DNA of 64,000 bases from Lonepinella sp051851555 (GCF_051851555.1 NZ_JBPDVH010000003.1:124001-188000); one strand, 5' to 3'; counted from the first letter of the stretch, positions 8,260 through 16,590 are shown. Notes: generated from the sequence alone by a model not told the origin. Made by a program: numbers and translations.

Positions 8260-8625
8260 TGGTGGAGCTGGCGGGAGTTGAACCCGCGTCCGAAATTACT
8301 CTATCTTCAGTACTACACGTTTAGTCAGTCTTTAATTTCGCTTACCCCCTGCGGACAGACACGCAAAGAATAAACTAGCTTGATTTAATTTAGTGTTTCG
8401 ATCTCCAAGCCGAAGCGTCCACACGATCTCGTTTTGGTTTGACTCCGCTTGATCCCCGTCTTACGAGCGGAAGCTAGGGAGCGAAGGCTAAATACAGGTT
8501 ATTAAGCTGCTAAAGCGTATTGTTCGTCGTTTGCGACTATTATTTTGCGGTTTATTTACAAGGCCTACCGCACCTTGACGTGCACTTTGGACTTCGCCAA
8601 TCCCGTCGAATCCAGAATCAGCCCC
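8260..8625 (-). ncRNA. ssrA: tmRNA (SsrA)
   Basis: The transcript starts GGGGCTGATTCTGGATTCGA and ends ...GGCTCCACCA-type tRNA-like sequence (minus-strand ACTCCCGCCAGCTCCACCA), the conserved ends of one-piece tmRNA. The mRNA-like part at 8499-8534 encodes the degradation tag ANDEQYALAA followed by two TAA stops. tmRNA with SmpB (gene at 34267 in this window) rescues ribosomes stalled on mRNAs without a stop codon and tags the product for proteolysis. The length of 366 nt is normal. A -10-like TACACT lies about a dozen bases upstream of the 5' end. Confidence 0.98.
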
Positions 8626-8733
8626 AAAATTTTGACCAGTGTAACAGAGATAAGGAAAAAATTAAAGTGAAATGCACCACACTTTTTGGATTGTGTTCCA
8701 GTTGCTTAAAGTGCGGTCAATTTTTGCTGATTT

Positions 8734-9642
8734 TTATAAGGGAATGGACGAGAAAAACACCAACAAAATTGGTGGAGCGATATTCGTCACAAAACCAAAA
8801 CTAATCGCAAGAGGGACAACCTCCATGCCACCAGAACGCTGAATAATCGGCAAGGTACAATCTAACGCCGTGGCACCCGCAAGGCCTACGGCGGTGGAGC
8901 GATAGTTAAACATAAAAAAGGGAATCACAAAGAGGCTGATAATTTCTCTGGAGAGATCGTTAAAAAAGGCAATACTGCCAAATTCAGCGCCCCAAGCGTT
9001 ATTGATTACCACGCTGGATAAGGAATACCACCCCAAACCTGAGGAAATGGCAAGTCCTTGTGTCATCGGTAAATTGAGCAGCCAAGCGGAAATCAGGCCA
9101 CCGATTAAGGAGGTGACGATCATAATCAGTCCAGTATAAATGCCTCGTTTATTGAATAAGACGTCACGTAGTGAAATGCCGTTATTGCGTAGTTGAATAC
9201 CGACAAAGAAAATTAAAGCTATTAAGACATAGGTGCTAGTGCCGAAAGGTAAATGAATGGTGCCTTTGGTGAATAAGCCCACAAAAAAGCCAATGAACAC
9301 CATGGAACATAATTTGGCACTGTCTAACAGTAATTTCCAACGGGGCGGAATATTATGTCCCAAATGTTTGAGTGGTTTGGGGTTAAGTTTATCAAAGCTG
9401 ACTAACCCAATGATATTACAAGTAATAATACAGATACTAAAGGTAAACGCCGAAAAACCGATGACCGGTAATTTATGCGCCACATCCTCAAGTTGCCCAA
9501 GGGAAACGCCCATGACAAATAAAATCACGTAGAGCAGTAACATCACAATGCGATTAACTGCGGTTAAAAATGCGTGATTTTTTGATTTAATCAAATAGCC
9601 CAATAACATGGGAATTAACACAATAAGTAAGCCTTCGAGCAT
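8734..9642 (-). CDS. lysO: LysO-type lysine exporter (DUF340)
   Basis: A 302-residue protein with about eight hydrophobic segments. It matches the LysO/YbjE family by its paired halves, by VNRIVMLLLYVILFVMGVSLG (about residues 30-50) and by the SGLGWYSLSSVVI...GSIAFFNDLSREI block (about 200-232) that is strongly conserved in this family. LysO exports L-lysine and thialysine. The start at 9642 has AAGGAAAATT upstream. The gene is divergent from the OLD nuclease with about 60 bp between starts; in E. coli lysO (ybjE) and ybjD are also close neighbours. Confidence 0.88.
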   Translation of the reverse strand: MLEGLLIVLIPMLLGYLIKSKNHAFLTAVNRIVMLLLYVILFVMGVSLGQLEDVAHKLPVIGFSAFTFSICIITCNIIGLVSFDKLNPKPLKHLGHNIPPRWKLLLDSAKLCSMVFIGFFVGLFTKGTIHLPFGTSTYVLIALIFFVGIQLRNNGISLRDVLFNKRGIYTGLIMIVTSLIGGLISAWLLNLPMTQGLAISSGLGWYSLSSVVINNAWGAEFGSIAFFNDLSREIISLFVIPFFMFNYRSTAVGLAGATALDCTLPIIQRSGGMEVVPLAISFGFVTNIAPPILLVFFSSIPL

Positions 9643-9702
9643 AATTTTCCTTGTAAAAAAATGGCGGAGTGGTATAACATCTATACAACCGAGGGAGAAA
9701 TA

Positions 9703-11283
9703 ATGTATTTACGTCAATTAGATATAACCAATTTTCGAGGCATTAAACGCTTATCCATTCATTTTAAACCAAATATGGTGTTAATCGGTGAAAATGCCTG
9801 GGGGCAGTCTAGTTTATTGTCTGCTTTAAGTTTAGTGTTAAATGGCAGCGACAGACTTTATCAATTTGTTGAACAAGATTTACATTTTTCTCCGCAAGAT
9901 ACACAAGATACACAAGATACACAAGATACACAAGATACACAAGATATTACCTTGTTATTTTGTTTTTGTGAACAGAAACAGCGTGAATATCGAGATAAAC
10001 ATGCTTTATATCGGCATTTATTGATTCCTCATCAAGATGGTTTACAACGATTATATTTACGTGTTTCGAGTGAAAAGCAAGGCGATAATCTCACCACGAG
10101 CTATACTTTTCTTAATGAATTAGGCGAAGTTGTAGCGGATAAAAATAACCAAAAAATCGTACAATATTTAATAAAGCATTATCCGGTTTATCGTTTTCGA
10201 GATGCTCGTTTAAATCAAGCTAAAATGGCTTATTTGCCATTATCTTGGCAAGGTGATGAAAGTTTAAAACATGAATTTATGGCTGTTGGCCGTTTGTTGC
10301 AATATTATTTTTTAGATCGTCAACATACCGCAGATTATGACGTGGATCCGACACTATTGTGGGAACAGTTAAATAGTCTATGTTTACGCTTGCGACAAGA
10401 TCGCTCAAAGTATATTCAAAAACAATTTATACAATTTTTAAGCACCTTGTTTTTACCACAACCGAAAAATCCCCAAGCCATTCGCCCGATTATTTTGTTC
10501 GAAGATTTGGGTGCACATTTACATCCTCGTATGGTCTCCATTGTGTGGGAATTATCGCAATATCTCCCCATTCAACGGATTACTACCACGAATTCGGTGG
10601 AGTTAATTTCTCAGGTCAATTTACCTGATGTGTGTCGATTAGTGCGCTATTCAGATCGAACCGTCGCTTATCGTTTACGTCATGGTGATATGAGTAAAGA
10701 GGATTTACGCCGTTTAACCTTTCATATTCGACATAATCGTAGCCTTGCTTTATTTTCCAAAATGTGGATTTTAGTGGAGGGAGAAACGGAAGTATGGGTG
10801 TTGTCAGAATTGGCTAAATTATTGGATATTAATTTATCCGCCGAGGGCATTCGTATTGTGGAATTTGCGCAAGCGGGGTTAAAACCCTTGATCAAATATG
10901 CCAAAGCCATGGGTATTGAATGGTATGTGTTAACAGATGGTGATGAGGCTGGCCATAAATATGCGAATGTTGTGCGAGAATTAGTGGACGAACTGACGGA
11001 TAGCGTCTCAAACCGCTTAACCACCTTACCTCGTCCTGATATTGAGCATTTCTTTTACACCGAGGGATTTGCCGACGTCTTTATTAAATTAGCGCATTGG
11101 CAAGACCATCCCCATCAACCTCGCCCTATGCGTAAAATTATTCAGCGAGCTATTCAACGCACTTCTAAACCAGATTTAGCCATTGCCTTATCAAATGAAA
11201 TGGAAAAGCAAGGTGTTTCATCTATTCCATTATTATTCAAACGATTATTTTCGAAAGTATTGAATTTAAGCCGAACCCAGTAG
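9703..11283 (+). CDS. ybjD: OLD-family ATP-dependent endonuclease YbjD-like (DUF2813)
   Basis: A 526-residue protein with an N-terminal ABC-type ATPase half and a C-terminal TOPRIM half, the OLD family layout. Visible parts: FRGIKRLSIHF (about residues 9-19), a Walker A region GENAWGQSSL (about 30-39), a signature/Walker B area ILFEDLGAHLHP (near 265), and TOPRIM motifs LVEGETEVWVL and YVLTDGDEAGHKYA (about 360-420). The Walker A lysine is replaced by glutamine (codon CAG), whereas I recall E. coli YbjD keeping GKSS, so ATP binding may be weak. Residues about 67-81 are a TQD repeat from five 9-bp units. ATG 9703 with GGGAG upstream is preferred over ATG 9661. Confidence 0.8.
   Translation: MYLRQLDITNFRGIKRLSIHFKPNMVLIGENAWGQSSLLSALSLVLNGSDRLYQFVEQDLHFSPQDTQDTQDTQDTQDTQDITLLFCFCEQKQREYRDKHALYRHLLIPHQDGLQRLYLRVSSEKQGDNLTTSYTFLNELGEVVADKNNQKIVQYLIKHYPVYRFRDARLNQAKMAYLPLSWQGDESLKHEFMAVGRLLQYYFLDRQHTADYDVDPTLLWEQLNSLCLRLRQDRSKYIQKQFIQFLSTLFLPQPKNPQAIRPIILFEDLGAHLHPRMVSIVWELSQYLPIQRITTTNSVELISQVNLPDVCRLVRYSDRTVAYRLRHGDMSKEDLRRLTFHIRHNRSLALFSKMWILVEGETEVWVLSELAKLLDINLSAEGIRIVEFAQAGLKPLIKYAKAMGIEWYVLTDGDEAGHKYANVVRELVDELTDSVSNRLTTLPRPDIEHFFYTEGFADVFIKLAHWQDHPHQPRPMRKIIQRAIQRTSKPDLAIALSNEMEKQGVSSIPLLFKRLFSKVLNLSRTQ
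9901..9945 (+). repeat. Five tandem 9-bp repeats inside the OLD nuclease gene
   Basis: The unit ACACAAGAT is present five times without change, encoding Thr-Gln-Asp. The unit is a multiple of three, so gain or loss changes linker length without a frameshift. It lies about 30 residues after the Walker A region. Confidence 0.95.
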
Positions 11284-11430
11284 GGTTATTTTCTAGGGCG
11301 GACAATATAAAGTGCGGTAAAAACTACGCTATTTTCACATGGAAATTTGCCCCAAATTATGCTATAATCTAACTCAAATTCTCCCACTCTCCTTAAGCAT
11401 AACCGCATTAATTTTATCAAGGAAAAGCCA

Positions 11431-11811
11431 ATGATTAATTCTTTCGTTGTGAGTATTTTTATTCTTATTCGCCTTATCCCACGTTTTCGCAAACTACGAC
11501 TTGATATGTATCTTATTTTGATACTGATCGTCAGCCTTATCAATTTATGGGTGCCGGTTTCTTTGGGCAGTAATTTTATATTTGCGACATGGTTAGCTTT
11601 AATGATGGAGATTGTTTTATTTATCTTTGGTATCATGATCTTATTGGATGAATATGATAGCGAAATTTCTATTCCAGTATTACGTTTATTAAGCTATCTA
11701 ATAAAACAGCCAAGTTGGCTTTGTTTGCCTTTTTTTCTGTTAAATGAAACACAATACCAACAACGTGATAAATTCATTTCCGAGTTAAATAACAATATTT
11801 ATACGTTTTAA
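11431..11811 (+). CDS. Small membrane protein of unknown function
   Basis: A 126-residue product with three hydrophobic segments (about residues 1-14, 26-43 and 47-70) and a polar C-terminus. No family is recognised. AAGGAAAAGCC precedes ATG 11431, and the gene lies 20 bp before epmC in the same direction, so they are probably co-transcribed. The upstream region contains an uptake-signal word (AAGTGCGGT near 11308) and a possible TATAAT near 11362. The function is unknown. Confidence 0.65.
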   Translation: MINSFVVSIFILIRLIPRFRKLRLDMYLILILIVSLINLWVPVSLGSNFIFATWLALMMEIVLFIFGIMILLDEYDSEISIPVLRLLSYLIKQPSWLCLPFFLLNETQYQQRDKFISELNNNIYTF

Positions 11812-11831
11812 AATAGGTAAGGAACAATCTT

Positions 11832-12383
11832 ATGCAACCAGATTCAGAGATCCATCAATTAGACGATATTATTGCCATTTTTAATCAATGTTTTTATAGC
11901 GAATTCAACACCAAATTAGTCAAAGGCGGTGATGAACCGATTTATTTACCGGCGGATGATCAAGTGCCTTACCATGCAATCCATTTTGCCCGAGGCTTTT
12001 ACAGTAGCGCTTTGCACGAAATTGCACATTGGTTAGTGGCGGGCAAAGAACGCCGTAAACTGGAAGATTTTGGTTATTGGTATGAACCTGATGGCCGCTC
12101 TGAACAACGTCAACGGGATTTTGAACAAGCCGAAGTCAAACCTCAAGCGCTAGAATGGATTTTATCTACTGCGGCCAATTTCCGTTATTTTGCCAGTTCA
12201 GATAATTTAAATGGTGAAGTCGGGGATACCATGCCGTTTAAATTAGCGGTGTATGAACAAGTTAAAATCTACGCTGAAAAAGGCCTGCCAAAACGAGCAG
12301 AAACCTTACGCAAAGCCTTGTGTGCATTTTATGGTACGGAAGATAGGATTGATCTGGCGAAGTTTGATGTGAGTCGGATTTAG
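11832..12383 (+). CDS. epmC: Elongation factor P hydroxylase EpmC
   Basis: A 183-residue protein of the EpmC/YfcM family, which hydroxylates the beta-lysylated lysine of elongation factor P, the last step of that modification. The metal-binding HExxH motif is seen in SSALHEIAHWLVAGKERR (about residues 57-74), followed by YEPDGRSEQRQRDFE, both typical of the family. RBS AAGGAA lies before ATG 11832. The other EF-P genes (efp, epmA, epmB) are not in this window. Its last codons and downstream repeat were copied to 6366-6452. Confidence 0.92.
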   Translation: MQPDSEIHQLDDIIAIFNQCFYSEFNTKLVKGGDEPIYLPADDQVPYHAIHFARGFYSSALHEIAHWLVAGKERRKLEDFGYWYEPDGRSEQRQRDFEQAEVKPQALEWILSTAANFRYFASSDNLNGEVGDTMPFKLAVYEQVKIYAEKGLPKRAETLRKALCAFYGTEDRIDLAKFDVSRI

Positions 12384-12405
12384 TTGAGATTAAGGAATTT
12401 TAATG

Positions 12406-12425
12406 GGCGGGCATATTAGTCCGCC
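12406..12425. repeat. GGCGGGC-type palindromic repeat, copy 2
   Basis: GGCGGGCATATTAGTCCGCC, exact inverse of the copy at 6368-6387, 23 bp after the epmC stop codon. Confidence 0.7.
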
Positions 12426-12430
12426 TTTGA

Positions 12431-12473
12431 GCCTATAACAAAACTTGTGTAAATACCTGTTTCTGAGATAATA
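12431..12473 (+). mobile_element. Solo end of an IS256-family element
   Basis: These 43 bp (GCCTATAACAAAACTTGTGT... to ...TCTGAGATAATA) match the right end of the decayed IS256-type element at 41553-41595, in inverse orientation, with two or three mismatches. No transposase sequence follows, so this is a scar left by an insertion and later deletion. Confidence 0.75.
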
Positions 12474-12524
12474 ATCCCCCAAATAATCTACTCCCAAAAA
12501 CTGTCTCTTTTTAGGCTAATTTTA

Positions 12525-12977
12525 TCACCACTTTTCCGCTGCCATCAAATCACTTTCTCTCCCCTCAATCCACCGTTCACCCTGTGCTGTCTGTTCTTTT
12601 TTCCAAAAAGGCGCTTTGGTTTTCAGGTAATCCATTATAAATTCATTCGCCGCATAAGCATCACCACGGTGAGCGGTACTCACGCCAACTAGCACAATTT
12701 CATCTCCTGTATGCAGCAAGCCTACACGGTGAATCACGGCGATCCGTTGCAAATTCCAACGTTGTTTGGCCGCTAGTACGATTTCATGTAGCGCTTTTTC
12801 AGTCATGGCGGGGTAATGTTCTAAATATAAACTCGACACCTTGTCGCCCAAATTCATTTCCCGCACTTTGCCCACAAAAATCGTGGTTGCACCGACGCTA
12901 TGTTGTTCCGATAACCAACGATACACCGCATTTTGATCAAAGGGTTGTTCTTGTACTGTAATTAAAATATCGTCCAT
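12525..12977 (-). CDS. moaE: Molybdopterin synthase catalytic subunit MoaE
   Basis: The large subunit of molybdopterin synthase (150 residues). It takes sulfur from the thiocarboxylated MoaD tail to convert cyclic pyranopterin monophosphate into molybdopterin in the cytoplasm. Family features include GATTIFVGKVREMN near residue 29, LEHYPAMTEKAL, the HRVGLLHTGDEIVLVGVSTAHRGDA block (about 82-106) and KTKAPFWKKE with the active-site lysines (about 119-128). Length is normal. It follows moaD with 3 bp between them and is the last gene of the cluster. Confidence 0.97.
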   Translation of the reverse strand: MDDILITVQEQPFDQNAVYRWLSEQHSVGATTIFVGKVREMNLGDKVSSLYLEHYPAMTEKALHEIVLAAKQRWNLQRIAVIHRVGLLHTGDEIVLVGVSTAHRGDAYAANEFIMDYLKTKAPFWKKEQTAQGERWIEGRESDLMAAEKW

Positions 12978-12980
12978 TGC

Positions 12981-13226
12981 TTACCCCCCCGTCACCGGCG
13001 GAAAAAACGCAATTTCATCGCCCGATTGCACCGCACTTTCTAACGGCAACAAGGTTTGATTAATCGCCACCAGTAATTTACCTTTTTGCAACGCTAACGC
13101 CCATTTATCGCCTTGTTGAGCCAAATGCTGACGCACGCTTTCTGCGGTGTCAAATTCGGCATTCAGTTCCAACTGCTCCACGCCGAGCAATTCTCTGGTT
13201 TGAGCAAAAAATAAAATTTTTAGCAT
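12981..13226 (-). CDS. moaD: Molybdopterin synthase sulfur carrier MoaD
   Basis: The small ubiquitin-like subunit of molybdopterin synthase (81 residues). It ends in ...FFPPVTGG, the double glycine that is adenylated and thiocarboxylated. The opening MLKILFFAQTREL is typical. Its ATG shares one base with the moaC stop codon, and moaE begins 3 bp after its stop, so the three are translated from one message. Confidence 0.97.
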   Translation of the reverse strand: MLKILFFAQTRELLGVEQLELNAEFDTAESVRQHLAQQGDKWALALQKGKLLVAINQTLLPLESAVQSGDEIAFFPPVTGG

Positions 13227-13702
13227 TATTCCGCCTTAAAATTCCCCGATTTTCCACCGCACTTTTCCAATAAACGTACGCCTGAAATAATCATATCTTT
13301 TTGCACCGCTTTGCACATATCGTAAATCGTCAACGCCGCCACACTCACTGCCGTTAAGGCTTCCATTTCCACGCCTGTTTTGCCCGTGAGTTTACAAAAA
13401 CTTTCAATTCGCACCTGATTTTGCTCGGGAAGTGCGGTTAAATTCACTTCCACTTTTGACAGCAATAACGGATGACATAAAGGAATCAATTCCCACGTCC
13501 GTTTGGCGGCTTGAATCCCTGCAATTCGGGCGGTGGCAAACACATCCCCTTTGTGGTGATTGCCATTAACAATCATTGCCAAGGTTTCGGGTGACATTGT
13601 CACAAAGGCTTCTGCTCGTGCTTCTCGTACGGTATCTTGTTTCGCTGACACGTCCACCATATTGGCTTCACCGTTTTGATTAATATGAGTTAATTTTGTC
13701 AT
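13226..13702 (-). CDS. moaC: Cyclic pyranopterin monophosphate synthase MoaC
   Basis: MoaC converts the MoaA product into cyclic pyranopterin monophosphate. The 158-residue protein shows GEANMVDVSAKQDTVREARAEA at the start, LIPLCHPLLLSKV (about residues 73-85), TGKTGVEMEALTAVSVAALTIYDMCKAVQKDM (about 110-141) and the closing KCGGKSG. ATG 13702 is chosen because the family begins near MTKLTHIN; the longer open frame to 13810 adds unrelated residues and overlaps the palindromic repeat. A 197-bp gap separates it from moaA. Confidence 0.97.
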   Translation of the reverse strand: MTKLTHINQNGEANMVDVSAKQDTVREARAEAFVTMSPETLAMIVNGNHHKGDVFATARIAGIQAAKRTWELIPLCHPLLLSKVEVNLTALPEQNQVRIESFCKLTGKTGVEMEALTAVSVAALTIYDMCKAVQKDMIISGVRLLEKCGGKSGNFKAE

Positions 13703-13747
13703 TCTGTTATCTCTTTTTTGGCTATGTTCGAATTTTATATTAATATT

Positions 13748-13844
13748 GTAGGGGCGTATTGCATACGCCCTTTTAATGCTTGCCCCTATTTTTTTAGGGC
13801 AAATTTGCAAATTCGAGATGAGGGCGTATGCAATACGCCCCTAC
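13748..13844. repeat. Paired palindromic repeat between moaA and moaC
   Basis: Two inverted 23-bp copies (13748-13770 and 13822-13844) each contain GGGCGTATTGCATACGCCC, itself a palindrome of 8-bp arms around TGC. Between them is another small hairpin (GCCCCTATTTTTTTAGGGC, 13782-13800). The same paired unit occurs at 28461-28524. The arrangement resembles REP/BIME elements. In the moa transcript it would form a strong structure that could set a processing or attenuation point. Confidence 0.9.
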
Positions 13845-13899
13845 AATCATCTCCTAAATTAAATATAATCAACACAAAAAAACAAATATTGACTATTCT

Positions 13900-14910
13900 T
13901 TACCCACCAATACTAGCTAAATTAGCTCTTACACCGCTATCGCCTTGATGTAAATAATGATGCTCACGCTTACCCTGTAACGCAGCAAAAAGCCTTGCTT
14001 GTAACAATAGTTGCTGATTATCCGATTGTAACAAATCCCGAATATCCGTCCCTTCTTCACCAAATAAACATAAATGTAATTTGCCTTTCGCCGACATGCG
14101 CAAGCGGTTACAACTGGTACAAAAATGTTTTTCATAAGGCATAATCAAGCCAATCTCCCCCTGATAATCGGGGTGAGAAAATACTTTCGCAGGGCCGTCT
14201 GTTCGCCCTTTGGGTTGTAATTGCCAACCTTGTTGCACTAATTTATCCGCTAAAAGCTGCCCTGAAAGATGATGACGTTGGAAAAAATGATCCATCTCCC
14301 CTGTTTGCATTAATTCAATAAACCGCATTTGAATCGGACGGTATTTAATCCACGCCAAAAACTGCGCAAGTTCGCCGTCATTGTAGTCTTTCATCAGTAC
14401 GGAATTAATCTTAATTTTCTGATAGCCCACCTCAAAGGCACGCTCAATGCCTCGCATCACATCATCAAATTTATCTTCGCCTGTAATGCGGTGAAATTGG
14501 CGGGGGTTGAGGCTATCCACACTGACATTAATGGACGTAATCCCTGCTTTTCGCCACGCTGCCACGTCTTTTGCCATCCGATAGCCATTGGTGGTCAATG
14601 CCAAGGTGTGAATATTCTCTATATCGGCAATATTTTCCACGATTTCAACAAAATCTTTGCGTAAGGTTGGTTCGCCCCCCGTGATCCGCACTTTTTCTGT
14701 TCCCATGGCAGCAAAAGCACGCACCACACGGCGAATTTCGTCGACATTGAGGAATTTATCCCGTTCAGGATGGGGCTGATAACCATTGGGTAAACAATAG
14801 TTACAGCGAAAATTGCAGACATCCGTAATGGACAGCCGCAAATAGTAATATTCTCGTTGGAACGGATCAACTAACCGCGCCGACAAGTTTCGGATAGGAA
14901 TATTGTGCAT
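13900..14910 (-). CDS. moaA: GTP 3',8-cyclase MoaA
   Basis: Radical SAM enzyme of the first step of molybdenum cofactor synthesis, acting on GTP. The 336-residue protein has the SAM cluster motif CNFRCNYC (C32, C36, C39), GGEPTLRKDF near residue 79, and the second 4Fe-4S site in CTSCNRLRMSAKGKLHLCLF (about 266-285). It ends in the conserved GG. Length is as expected. It is the first gene of the moa cluster, transcribed from a leader carrying a Moco riboswitch. Confidence 0.98.
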   Translation of the reverse strand: MHNIPIRNLSARLVDPFQREYYYLRLSITDVCNFRCNYCLPNGYQPHPERDKFLNVDEIRRVVRAFAAMGTEKVRITGGEPTLRKDFVEIVENIADIENIHTLALTTNGYRMAKDVAAWRKAGITSINVSVDSLNPRQFHRITGEDKFDDVMRGIERAFEVGYQKIKINSVLMKDYNDGELAQFLAWIKYRPIQMRFIELMQTGEMDHFFQRHHLSGQLLADKLVQQGWQLQPKGRTDGPAKVFSHPDYQGEIGLIMPYEKHFCTSCNRLRMSAKGKLHLCLFGEEGTDIRDLLQSDNQQLLLQARLFAALQGKREHHYLHQGDSGVRANLASIGG

Positions 14911-14934
14911 TAAATACCTTTATAAAAAGAATAG

Positions 14935-15040
14935 GACAAACCGTTTCCAGCGTATCCCCGAGCAACCGCCAACCCATTTGGCGATCACTGGCATTGCTAC
15001 CTTATCTATATTGACGTAGGCACACAAGCTCGGTATATGA
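14935..15040 (-). promoter_or_regulatory. Molybdenum cofactor riboswitch upstream of moaA
   Basis: On the minus strand the leader reads CCGAGCTTGTGTGCCTACGT, then AAGGTAGCAATGCC, a GATCGCC..GGCGGTT stem, and a closing GCTCGGGG, followed by GGAAACGGTTTGTCC. The end-to-end pairing CCGAGC/GCTCGG, the GTGCCTACG..GGTAGC helix and the position directly before moaA fit the Moco RNA motif of gammaproteobacteria. It should lower moaA expression when cofactor is plentiful. Boundaries are approximate. Confidence 0.8.
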
Positions 15041-15233
15041 AATTATCTTTATTCTAAAAGAGATAGCTCAAAAGTACAACTTAAAAGCCGAGGATTAACG
15101 CCATTTAGGTATAAATATACAGAAATTCCTTTTCTTCAATTATAGCTTAATTTATATAGCGTAAAATAACCTTTCTAAACGTAGGGAAAAATGGTAAATT
15201 AACACCGCACTTTTATCACAGGAAAAATAAATT

Positions 15234-16133
15234 ATGCCGAACAACAGCTCGCTCAAACAAGTTAAACACCTCGTCGCCATCGGGGGTGGTCATGGTTTAG
15301 GGCGTGTGATGTCGGCGTTAAGTTTTCTCAAAGAACAACTCACTGGCATTGTGGCGACCACCGATAATGGCGGGTCCACAGGACGCATTCGCCACGATCA
15401 CGGCGGTATTGCATGGGGCGATTTACGCAACTGCTTAACTCAAATTATAGCCACCCCCACCACCGCCTCGGCTGTGTTTGAATATCGCTTTTCTGGCACG
15501 GGGGAATTGGCGGGGCATAATCTCGGTAATTTGATTTTAAAAGCCCTTGAAGATATGCAAATTCGGCCTACGGATGCGATTAATTTAATTCGTAACTTCT
15601 TGAGAGTAAAATCCTTTCTTTTACCCATGTCAGATGAACCTGTACATCTGGGTGCCACGTTGCCCTCGGGCGAAAATATTCTCGGCGAAGTGGCCATAGA
15701 CAATCTACAACAGCTCCCAGCGCGACTTTTTCTCTACCCCAATGTCAACGCCTCCCCCGAGGCGATTCAAGCGATTTTACAAGCTGACGTCATTTTACTT
15801 GGCCCAGGCAGTTTTCTCACCAGTATTATGCCAACCCTTTTATTACCCGAAATTATCCAAGCGCTCAAACAAACCTCTGCGCATATTATTTTTATTGATA
15901 ATGTAGAACACAGCCCCGCAGCCCATTTATCCTTACATGACCGCATTCAGTGGATTAATCAAACCGTAGGCGAAAATATTGTGGACGGTGCCATTACGCC
16001 AGTGCCGATTGATGAAACGGCATTAAATATTAAGCTGTTAGTCCGTAAACTAAACGCAGATGATGTCACCTATCGTCATGACCGTGATTTGCTTTGTTCA
16101 GCGATTAACGATATGCTCGTGGCGTTAAGATAA
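15234..16133 (+). CDS. ybhK: YvcK/YbhK family UDP-GlcNAc-binding protein (gluconeogenesis factor)
   Basis: A 299-residue protein of the YvcK/CofD-like family. It has the nucleotide-binding opening VAIGGGHGLGRVMSAL (about residues 14-29), the TTDNGGSTGRIRHDHGGIAWGDLRNCL block (about 43-69) and VILLGPGSFLTSIMPTLL (about 185-202). YvcK proteins bind UDP-sugars and affect the balance of central carbon and cell-wall metabolism; no enzymatic activity is firmly assigned. It is divergent from moaA, the same arrangement as E. coli ybhK/moaA. An uptake signal (ACCGCACTT) lies just before the RBS AGGAAAA. Confidence 0.9.
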   Translation: MPNNSSLKQVKHLVAIGGGHGLGRVMSALSFLKEQLTGIVATTDNGGSTGRIRHDHGGIAWGDLRNCLTQIIATPTTASAVFEYRFSGTGELAGHNLGNLILKALEDMQIRPTDAINLIRNFLRVKSFLLPMSDEPVHLGATLPSGENILGEVAIDNLQQLPARLFLYPNVNASPEAIQAILQADVILLGPGSFLTSIMPTLLLPEIIQALKQTSAHIIFIDNVEHSPAAHLSLHDRIQWINQTVGENIVDGAITPVPIDETALNIKLLVRKLNADDVTYRHDRDLLCSAINDMLVALR

Positions 16134-16158
16134 AAAAGCCATTCTATTGAATGGCTTA
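16133..16158. terminator. Terminator between ybhK and yegP-like gene
   Basis: Stem AAGCCATTC-TATT-GAATGGCTT. On the minus strand it is followed by a run of six T, serving the yegP-like gene; on the plus strand it directly follows the ybhK stop. Confidence 0.8.
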
Positions 16159-16166
16159 TGTCGTGC

Positions 16167-16508
16167 TTAGGCTTTGGTTAAATCCTTAACCGTGGTGGTT
16201 GCCGCATTATTCATCACAGATTTCACGCCATTTTTAGCTGATTCTTGTAAGGAATAATATTGGCTACGGCCAATTTCTTGATGATTTTTGGCTTTTAACA
16301 CAAAATAAGGCTTGTCGTTTTTCGCTACTCGATATTCAAATAGAGTTTCATCTGCCCCATTTTTTTGTACAGACGCAATACCATTTTCTGCTGCTGCACG
16401 GGTTTTATATAATTCACTGGTTAAAATAACCTGACTATTTGCGGCTTTTAAATTGAACATAAACTGTCCATCGCTCGCTAATTTTAATTCATACCAACCT
16501 AATGCCAT
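16167..16508 (-). CDS. YegP-like protein with two DUF1508 repeats
   Basis: A 113-residue cytoplasmic protein with two repeats of the DUF1508/YegP fold: YELKLASDGQFMFNLKAANSQVILTSELY (about residues 5-33) and FEYRVAKNDKPYFVLKAKNHQEIGRSQYY (about 54-83), each followed by a helix (AAENGIASVQKN, SAKNGVKSVMNN). The function of the family is not known. ATG 16508 is chosen because AAGGAG lies upstream; the open frame to 16547 has no RBS. It is a single gene with its own terminator. Confidence 0.85.
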   Translation of the reverse strand: MALGWYELKLASDGQFMFNLKAANSQVILTSELYKTRAAAENGIASVQKNGADETLFEYRVAKNDKPYFVLKAKNHQEIGRSQYYSLQESAKNGVKSVMNNAATTTVKDLTKA

Positions 16509-16590
16509 TGTAAACTCCTTGTTAATAGAAATAATGTTCAAGATCAATCATAGGCTATTTGCTGATTTTTTCAACTGTTTTTTACAAAAT

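Noticed and set aside
8520..8804. 94-residue ORF on the plus strand
   Set aside because: It overlaps the tmRNA gene on the other strand and has no RBS or known motif.
9901..9945. Possible CRISPR-like or phase-variable repeat tract
   Set aside because: Units are contiguous 9-mers without spacers and are in frame, so neither a CRISPR array nor a frameshift switch.
10722..11024. 100-residue ORF opposite the OLD-type nuclease
   Set aside because: Antisense shadow of conserved TOPRIM codons.
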